This document shows positions 1-9,800 of a stretch of DNA of 64,000 bases, piece after piece. Made by a program: the position numbers and the translations under genes. Below the pieces are notes generated by a model. The model saw only the letters and a program-made list of their open reading frames with translations, had not been told where the DNA came from and made no database searches. The stretch is taken from NCBI RefSeq assembly GCF_018320785.1, contig NW_024571693.1:46001-110000 (forward strand), read 5' to 3'. Each line of letters begins with the position of its first letter. The stretch's first letter is position 1. The stretch comes from Cheilinus undulatus (taxonomy: Eukaryota > Chordata > Actinopteri > Labriformes > Labridae).

Positions 1-229
1 ACTCTCTTTCTTACCCACAAATACACTCAGATTGATGCTAAAAGCAAATTAAAGGTCATGATAAAGTCACTGGTCGCGTTTCCTTCAGCACAAATCAATG
101 GCTGAGTTATTCTAATACCGTGAAGTTTGTTTCTCTGTTAACATATCAAAAGCTATGATTTTGATCAAGGTTCTGCTTGTGTTTTCAAGCTGAATAAATA
201 TGTTTAAGTACATCAGTGAGTGAATTTAC

Positions 230-379
230 CTTCAAACTGGTTAAGGCACTCAAACTCATCTCCATACCACCCTGCTGCAATACTTTCATTGTGTTTCCAC
301 TCGATTCTTTGGATAGTATCATTCATGGGGGGTGGTCTGATGATCACATCTTCACCTTTAGCTCCGTAAACTAGGACAG
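230..379 (-). CDS. Gene A V domain 4, first half
   Basis: V first-half exon of the 'V-Y-G-A-K-G-E-D-V-I-I-R-P-P-P-M' subtype, ending with C-L-N-Q-F-E. Here the upstream acceptor (AACAG) is intact, giving 150 nt; the inner AG at the CTAG would give 141 nt. The second half should lie left of the window, so gene A has at least four V domains. Confidence 0.65.
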
Positions 380-3300
380 CTGTTAAAAAAAAAGTGCATC
401 AAATGTCATTATTAAACTACTAAATACACTGTTAAGTTGAATAAATATACAGTGCTTTACAAATTTATTAGACCAGTTGTCATATTTGTCTCAGAGACCA
501 TCCAGCATCATGAAGTGCTTTAATGCGGACTCTCATTTTCAGTGCGCTCTCAACGTTTTACCGTTTTGAACAGGAATGAGGAGTTTCAAACTGAATTCAC
601 CTTCTTATATCCAAATTTGAGCCGGCTCACTGGGCTTCTCTGAGAAGTCAGAAATGAATCAAGCATTTCAACCACTAAAACAAAGCTTTCTGTTCAGGAA
701 TGCAAGTAAATAACTATAATTTGACATATTAATCAAGAAAAAATAATGTGCTTTACTATTTTTTCAGTTTTTTTGTAAATCGGTAAATTTGAAAATTCAT
801 GGATAACAATAATAATTACATTTTAGCATTAAAAATATCATTTGGGTTAAAGAGCTTCTACATATTGGTGTATTAACCATTGCAGAAACATAAAAAATGA
901 TTTTGGTAATTACCAATGCTGTTAATATAGGGCAGCTGTGGCATCAACCTTACTTTGGTTAGGGTTAGGGTGGTCTAATAAATTTGTTAAGCACTGTAAA
1001 CAAACAGCATATATGAAGACTGTGAGAGATCTTGAAACAAGGCAAAGGTTTATAAACAAGGTCAAAGACAAGGGCAGAACTGGTATCAAGTTATGTTCTA
1101 GTATGTCTCTATAGACCTGCATTTGTCATGAATGATCTTCCTTTTACAAAAATGGATAATTTATCATAAAAAAAAATGATCTACTCAAAAGATGTTAGCT
1201 AACATTCTTTATCTGATAAGCGTAGCCTTGCATATGTGAAATGATTATTTAAGTATTAAATTATACAAACTTTGTTTATTATTGGGATCTTTGATGAAGG
1301 GGTTTGTGACGCTTTCACTGGTGTCATTGCTGACTGGGTTCATCATCAAACATCTAAAACTCTCCTCCTTTGTATCCTAAACATTCAGAGAAAGAAAATC
1401 ATGAAAACAGATTAAGAAAAAGCTCAGTAGCACTGAGAATGCCACAATATGGTAAAGACAGATTAATGTTGTTAGTTTTTCATACCTTTGCTATAATCAA
1501 CACAACATTTGAAGGTCCATCCCTGCCATCTATAAACCACCTATAAGTGATTGGTTCAGCCTCTGTAGTGTTGCCTTCACAGGTCAGGTCACAGCTGGTC
1601 ATCTCAGTGTTGCAGGATGTTTTTACAGAGGGTTTAGCTACACGAGCTGACAGAAGAAAGAGCAAAGATACGGGGTACTCTAGGGGACTTGAGATCAAAA
1701 AAATTTCCAAAATAATCTGGAGGTAAAACTTTATCTAAAAAAAATCACCGCTCACAGATAACAGAGAGATGAGTCTTGCTGGAGTCTCTGAAGTTAATCT
1801 CTGGTGTGTAGATGCCGCTGTCGTTCAGGTTTAGTTCTTTGATGGTCAGTGCTCCAGTATCAGTGTTCACCTCACAACGACCTAAAATCATCAGCAGACA
1901 TGGTGACATGTGACAGCAGGTAGCAGGAAAAATGTAAAACAGAGAGAAATGGAAAAAAGACAAAACAAAAATCACAAACAACGGTGGTAAATATCTGGGT
2001 TTTTAAGGTTCAAATGCATTACTCATCCATCCCTCAACCTTAAACCACTCAAAAAAACACAATAAAATAACTCAGAATAGAACAAGCATGGGATTTATCC
2101 ATTGTTTCAGTAAGTGACAGAAAGAAAAGCCAAAACACGATTAGTCCTGTCTTGACTTTTGCTGACACAGAAGTATTATACCTGATATAACATCTTACAC
2201 TGAAAACATGTGAAAGGAGCACCCACATTTACATCCTAAAATGAACTGAAATCAACACCTTTAACTCTCTTTCTTACCCATTTAAACACTCAGATCAACG
2301 CTAAAAGCAAATTAAAGGATAAAGTCACTGGTCGTTCACATTAGCAAAAATCAGTGGCTGATTTATTCTAATAACTGGAAGATTGTTTCTCTGTTAACAT
2401 ATCAAAAACTATAATTTAATCAAGGTACTTCTTGTGTTTTCAAGCTGAATAAATATGTTTAAGTACATCAGTGAGTGAATTTACCTTCAAACTGGCCAAG
2501 GCACTCAGACTTGTTTCCATACCACCCTGCTGCAATATTTTCATTGTGTTTCCACTCGATTCTTTGGATAGTATCATTCATGGGGGGTGGTCTGATGATC
2601 ACATCTTCACCTTTAGCTCCGTAAACTGGGACAGCCAGAAAAAAAGGCACCAAATGTCATTAAACTCCTAAATGCACTGTTAAGTTGACTAAATATAAAC
2701 AAACAGCATATATGAACATGGTGACAGATCTGGAAATGATGACAAAGGTCTATATACTAGGTCAAAGACGAGGGCAGAACTGGTATCAAGTTATGTTCAA
2801 GGATGTCTCTATAGACCTACATTTGTCACAATCTACCTTTTACAAAAATGGATAAATTATCATACAAAACAGATAATCTACCCAGAAGATGTTAGCTAAT
2901 GTTTTTTATCTGATAAGCGTAGCCTTGCATAAGCACAATATTTATAAAGGTATTAAAATATACAAACGTTGTTTAATGAAGGGGTTTGTGACGCTTTCAC
3001 TGGTTTCATTGCTGACTTGGTTAGTCATTAAACAGCTGAATCTGTCCCCCTTTGTATCCTAAACATTCAGAGAAAGAAAATCATGACAACAGATTAAGAA
3101 AAAGCTCACTAGCACTGAGAATGCCACAATATGGTAAAGACAGATTAATGTTGTTAGTTTTTCATACCTTTGCTATAATCAACACAACATTTGAAGGTCC
3201 ATCCCTGCCATCTATAAACCACCTATAAGTGATTGGTTCAGCCTCTGCAGTGTTGCCTTCACAGGTCAGGTTACAGCTGGTCATCTCAGTGTTGCAGGAT

Positions 3301-6300
3301 GTTTTTACAGAGGGTTTAGCTACACGAGCTGACAGAAGAAAGAGCAAAGATACGGGGTACTCTAGGGGACTTGAGATCAAAAAAATTTCCAAAATAATCT
3401 GGAGGTAAAACTTTATCTAAAAAAAATCACCGCTCACAGATAACAGAGAGATGAGTCTTGCTGGAGTCTCTGCCGTTAATCTCTGGTGTGTAGATGCCGC
3501 TGTTGTTCAGGTTAAGTTCTTTGATGGTCAGTGCTCCAGTATCAGTGTTCACCTCACAACGACCTAAAATCATCAACAGACATGGTGACATGTGACAGCA
3601 GGTAGCAGGAAAAATGTAAAACAGAGAGAAATGGAAAAAAGACAAAACAAAAATCACAAACAACGGTGGTAAATATCTGGGTTTTTAAGGTTCAAATGCA
3701 TTACTCAACCATCCCTCAACCTTAAACCACTCAAAAAAACACAATAAAACAACTCAGAATAGAACAAGCATGGGATTTATCCATTTATTCAGTCAGTGAC
3801 AGAAAGAAAACCCAAAACATGATTAGTCCTGTCTTGACTTTTGCTGACACAGAAGTATTATACCTGATATAACATCTTACACTGAAAACATGTGAAAGGA
3901 ACACCCACATTTACATCCTAAAATGAACTGAAATCAACACCTTTAACTCTCTTTCTTACCCATTTAAACACTCAGATCAACGCTAAAAGCAAATTAAAGG
4001 ATAAAGTCACTGGTCGTTCACATTAGCAAAAATCAGTGGCTGATTTATTCTAATAACTGGAAGATTGTTTCTCTGTTAATATATCAAAACTATGATTTAA
4101 TCAAGGTACTTCTTGTGTTTTCAAGCTGAATAAATATGTTTAAGTACATCAGTGAGTGAATTTACCTTCAAACTGGCCAAGGCACTCAGACTTGTTTCCA
4201 TACCACCCTGCTGCAATATTTTCATTGTGTTTCCACTCGATTCTTTGGATAGTATCATTCATGGGGGGTGGTCTGAGGATCACATCTTCACCTTTAGCTC
4301 CGTAAACTAGGACAGCCAGAAAAAAAGGCACCAAATGTCATTAAACTCCTAAATGCACTGTTAAGTTGACTTGAACAATGGCAAAGGTCTATATACTAGG
4401 TCAAAGACGAGGGCAGAACTGGTATCAAGTTATGTTCTAGGATGTCTCTATAGACCTGCATTTGTCATGAATGATCTTCCTTTTACAAAGATGGATAAAT
4501 TATCATACAAAACAGATAATCTACCCAGAAGATGTTAGCTAATGTTTTTTATCTGATAAGCGTAGCCTTGCATATGCACAATATTTATAAAGGTATTAAA
4601 ATATACAAACGTTGTTTAATGAAGGGGTTTATGATGCTTTCACTGGTTTCATTGCTGACTGGGTTCATCATTAAACAGCTGAATCTGTCCCCCTTTGTAT
4701 CCTAAACATTGAGGGAAAGATAAAGAATACAGACTATGAAAACAAAGGATGACACGATATGGTTCAGAATGATCATTAATGATGAATTTAAAGTGTTCAA
4801 ACTCATCAGCTCAGGCTGAAGGAAACGTTTCTGCTTTTTCATACCTTTGTTATATTCCACTCCTTATATGAAGATCCATGCTTGCCATCTAAAAACCACT
4901 TATAGACAACTGGGTCGGCGTTTGTAGTGTTGCCTTCACAGGTCAGGAGACAGCTGGTCATCTCAGTGTTGCAGGATGTTTTTACAGAGGATTTAGCTAC
5001 ACGAGCTGACAGAAGAAAGAGCAAAGATGCGGGGTACTTTAGGGGACTTGAGGTAAAAAAGCAAAACAACCTGGATGTTAAATTTCATTTTAAATTCTCC
5101 ACCTACAGATTACAGAGAGTTCAATCTTAAAGGGGACTTTGTAGTTAATCTCTGGTGTGTAGATGCCGCTGTCGTTCAGTTTCAGTCCTTTGATGGTCAG
5201 TGCTCCAGTGTCAGTATCCACCTCACAACGACCTAAAATCATAAACAGACATGGTGACATGTGACACCAGGCAGGAGAGAAAATTCAAATCAGGGAGAAA
5301 TCAGAAAAAACACTGTGGTGGACAACTACTGTAACCACAGACTTTGCACAAGCAGACATCTTTAAAGATGGATTACATTAATGGTCTTTGGTGAATTAAA
5401 ACATTTCTATACCTCGCAAAAAAATGTAAATGTAATGCCTCATAATCCTCGGGTTTATCTGTAAACTCAGTCCAGATCAGGGTTGAAATGCATTAATGTA
5501 TTGTTATAAATGTATTGTTAAAATGTATTGTTATATTAATTATTTGATATTTGAGAGCTTTGAAAGAATTTAAGGTCCAAAAAGTCATTAAAATACACTT
5601 CAAGTAATCCTTTTACTTCAAGTTTCCATAAAATGTCTGTAATAACTGAACTGAAGTGGATATTAATGGATTCCAGTCATGGTTACCTTGTATTCTGTTT
5701 CCGTGGTGTAGCGGTGAGCTAAGAAGAAAAGCTGGGTGGTTTCTGTGGTAATGTGATGTAGACATTTTTAAAACAGAGACTTCAGTGTCCATATGTGTGA
5801 TTAAGCCTTTGTACAATCTGTGTTTTCTTTTAAAGACATAATAGTGTAATAATCCTCCAACACATTTGAAACTTGCAGACTCACACTGTCTCACCAGAAG
5901 TAAAAAGTCGATTTTAAGGGACCAGTCTTGTCAGCATTATTTTATATTTTGATAACTGCTCAAAAACACAAATATGCATTTTGACTTCTGCCTGTAAAAA
6001 GGCTATTACTAGATGGTAGTTGCTTCCTGAACCCCCCACACTACAGGAGTGGATTAATATTGTAAATGATATTTATGCTATGGAAAGAATTACTTTTTGT
6101 TTACGTCTACAAAAAGATATTTTTGTTAAACTATGGACCAACTGGGTCAAATATGTCAAACCCATTCAGAGAGACTTTGTGGAGGTGATGATTTAAGGTA
6201 TCTGTGGCACTATGCAACCTTGACAAACTACAACTTTGTTTTTCTTTCACTTCCCACCTCTTGAGACTATTTATGGTGTATTTTTGGTTGATCTTATGTA

Positions 6301-6816
6301 CACACTTTACCTCTCCCAAGTTGCACTTAGTTCCTTATACTTAAACAAGAAAAAGAAAAGACTGAATAGCAGAGGAAACTCAGTTACTCCAGCATGGATC
6401 TGTTGAGCTCTGATGTCTGCCTTTCAGAAGTGAAAAATAAAGAATTAAAAAAAAAAAAAAACACAAACATGCTAATTATATTTTGTGTTTTGTGCTCTAC
6501 TCTCATGAAAAGTATTAATGTGGCACTGTGTGTGTATGTGTGCGTGTGTGCACACATGCTTGTAGATGACTGATTTGATCTGTTTTATTGTTACTATTTA
6601 TCTGCCCAGGGATGACTGATGAAATAGCTAGTGTTTATGATACAAAGCATCTCTGTCTAGAGACTAATGTTATTTCAAACATTGTCCCAGAGACATATAA
6701 ACTTGATTAAAATAAACTAAACAAAGCTAGGGATGACCATAAGGCCCAATGACCTTCACCCTCAAAATTTAACCAGCTCATCCATGAGTTACAGTGTTTT
6801 TTTTTATGTAATGTCT

Positions 6817-6855
<39 letters not shown>

Positions 6856-9800
6856 AAAAGTATTCTAGAGGTATTACATTCACAAGAAGGTCCAGGAAGG
6901 ACTGACAACCCAAAAATATAACGGCTGGCATGGAAAAACGACCCCTGATAAAACATCTTATTTACACTGAAAACCTCTGAAAGCCCCACATCAATCTATA
7001 TCTTAAAATAAAGTTAAACTACAATCTTTAACTCTCTCACTTTAAAAGTTTTCTCCCCTAGAAAAAACACTTAAACCAATGCAAAAAGCATACAGAAGGA
7101 TAAAAGATCACAGATATCATAACTGTTCCTCTGGGAAATCAAATTGCCTTTTCTACACAAAAAACATTTATAAAAAGTTGGAATACAAGGAAAAAACATA
7201 CACCAGAAAAAAATCCATAATAAATATCACAAATAAATATCACATTAAGCTGTTCAAGAGGCTGATGGCAGTCAGAACAATTCTTTTATTTTTTGGAGGT
7301 GTTACAGTCCTTCTTGTAAGAGGGACATATCTGGGGTCAGACAGGGGCAGCAAGACCTCCTTCAAAAAGGTCTGGTTCATCCAGGATCAACTGGGCCCTT
7401 GAAAGAGTTCTAGCTTTGAATAATTTAAACAGCTCATTCAGAGTAGTGCTGGCAATTTGGCAACACATTTTGAGCCCAGCCATAATAACCATAATAAAGT
7501 CACTATAAAATACCTTCAAATGCCTTTTATTTGACAAACCAAATAGTCAAATTTGGATTAAGGTGCTTATGTTTTTAAGTGTAAATAAACAAGTATATTT
7601 GTAAGAAAATTTACCTTTAAACTGGCCAAAACACTTAGACTTGTTTCCATGCCAATCTGCTGCAATATCCTCATTGTGTTTCCACTCTATGCTTTTGATA
7701 GGAAGATCCATGGGGGATGGTCTGAGGACAGCATCTCCACCTATAGCCTTGTAAATTGGGTCAGCTGTAAAAAAATGGACATCAAAGGTCATTATTGAAT
7801 ATTTGTAGTCTTTTCTAAGTTATCTAAATCACATTCTGAACCATTTCTTAATTCATGAGAGAAAAAGCTCCTAAAGCAGAAGTTGTCTGAAGTTATGCTA
7901 CAAACTTTTTCACAACACAAGTAAGATGGAATCTACAGCAACATAAATTAATCTATTTAGTTATTCATTCGAATTTATTTAACCAGGAAAACCTCACTGA
8001 GATTAAAATCTCAGCAGCACAATGAACAGAGCTGCAAACATGAAACATAAGAAACACTACAAACACAGATCAACCAACGACTGGTTCACAGAGCAGAAAG
8101 TCATCAGTCAAAACATCTACGACCTGATCAATCTTCCTCCAATGCCTTCAATCTTAAAAATTTTAAAACAACTTTAAGAGACCAGCTCCCCCAGACATTC
8201 ATGCTCCTGCAGAATATTCCAGGCTGTTAACTGAAACTCCTTTTACCATCCTATGACTGACTTTGGGCACAGAAAGCAAAAGCAAATAAAGACTGTAGCT
8301 TTCAGAACTTTTCACATGAATAAAATCACACAAGTATGATGGAAGTAAAGCTGAAGGTTAAATAAAGCTTTATAAATGATGACATGCCAATAATTTAGCT
8401 TAAGAGCTGCCAAAGAAGGCCAACCAACTCGCTCATACAGAATGCAATAATAAGTCATGGACTTATGGTTCGAAAGAAAAACAAGACGTTTTCTGGATAA
8501 TAATAAGATAAGTGCTTTGAAATGATGGCATATCTCCATACTATGCATATTATTCAGTTCTGTTGTGCCTCCAATGTGGTAGACCTGACCTAACGTGAAA
8601 ACACTCGGCTTATTTTATGCTTAAAGTCAGAGAGAAAAAGCCTGAAATACCCATAACTTAACCTGACACGCCAGATGGATTTGTAAAACAAAAGCTTCAA
8701 TAGGAAAGGTTTGAGAAAAGGCAGAGGATTTGAAAAAAACTCGGAGTGTGATTGAATTACCGCAAAACATGGCGACTACATGTCAGTACTCAACTTTTGT
8801 CGTTTTTGAAAAGAAAACAACTCACTGCTGATCTTTGATCTTTTCATGAAGACATGTAATGAAGTTCTGATAAAACTAGTGCTTTAGCAGCATCCACGGT
8901 AACCTCTTCCTCCATAACTGCACCAGCTCTTGCTGCTGCTTGTTTGCGTAACGACACTGCCGAAAGTGCTGCCCCTCGTCACTGATTGGTCCTGCCGCTG
9001 GCTAACCGGGCCCAAACGGTTCAGATGGGTGCTTAACAAGATGGATTCGCCAGTGAAAAACAAGGAAACGGGTGTATTCATCTGCTTTGCAAGGTTAACA
9101 AAAATCGCATCTTGATAGTAAATTAGCTGAATTGCATTACATGATTTATATTTTGGTTATTTTTAATCGACAAAGAAATAACAAGAACAGTCACCCCTTA
9201 GTTAAATCCACATGGATCAAATGTCCCACTGTCACTTTCATTAACAACAAGCTGATCAGTATGAATATGGACATGAAAAATTACATAAAGATAAACTATA
9301 TGTTTGGGGGGGAAGACACACTATTAAACAATAACGCTCCTTAAATGAAATAAGACAAATAAAATGCTGTTTCTCCACTAGACCTAGCATTTAAAATACA
9401 TTATCTTATGGTCAGTAAGCCTGTTACTGTTAGTGATTCATAAAGCATTGTTTTAAGATCATGTTGTTGTTTAGACAGGCAACATGTATAAACTCTGGAG
9501 CAGCTGAGGTGACGTCATTTTCTCTGGCCATCAAATCCCTGTCCCTGATTTGTGCACACCCTGATCTCTTTCTGGAGCTGCACGGAGCAACTTTTCTGCA
9601 GTGAGTGTTTCAAACTGAACTAGTTTGTCTTTCATCTCTTTTTTGACTGAGTTTCTCATGTTTGTATTTTTCTTGTTGGCAGACTCTACGCTTTATCGGA
9701 AGAAGGTGTGGAGCCTGTTGGGATCTTTAGAACTCGGCTGTATGTGACCATAGGGTTTTCGTCTTTGCTGGCATGTCCCCATCCATTGTGTGGAGCGCTG

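Larger units (their letters stand above)
1210..4700. repeat. 1.68-kb tandem duplication of a V-C2 exon block
   Basis: Exon and intron sequence repeats at a 1,681-1,682 bp offset (for example 1,486 to 3,168, 1,756 to 3,438, 2,485 to 4,166). Introns are as similar as exons, which shows a recent unequal exchange. A third, more diverged unit continues to about 4,700, where intron text near 2,880-3,060 matches 4,510-4,700. Confidence 0.9.

Noticed and set aside
1480..1710. Longer minus-strand ORFs starting MEIFLISSPLEYP before the C2 exon
   Set aside because: The Met lies in intron sequence ahead of the acceptor; the true exon starts after TCAG at 1,646. The same holds for 3,162-3,392, 4,839-5,069 and 36,183-36,401.
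2471..2671. Plus-strand ORFs opposite V exons (also 23,920-24,213 and 26,528-26,783)
   Set aside because: Antisense shadows of the V exons.
7079..7402. Plus-strand ORF of 107 residues in gene A intron
   Set aside because: The paralogous sequence in genes B and C (26,140-26,370; 41,200-41,430) does not keep the frame.
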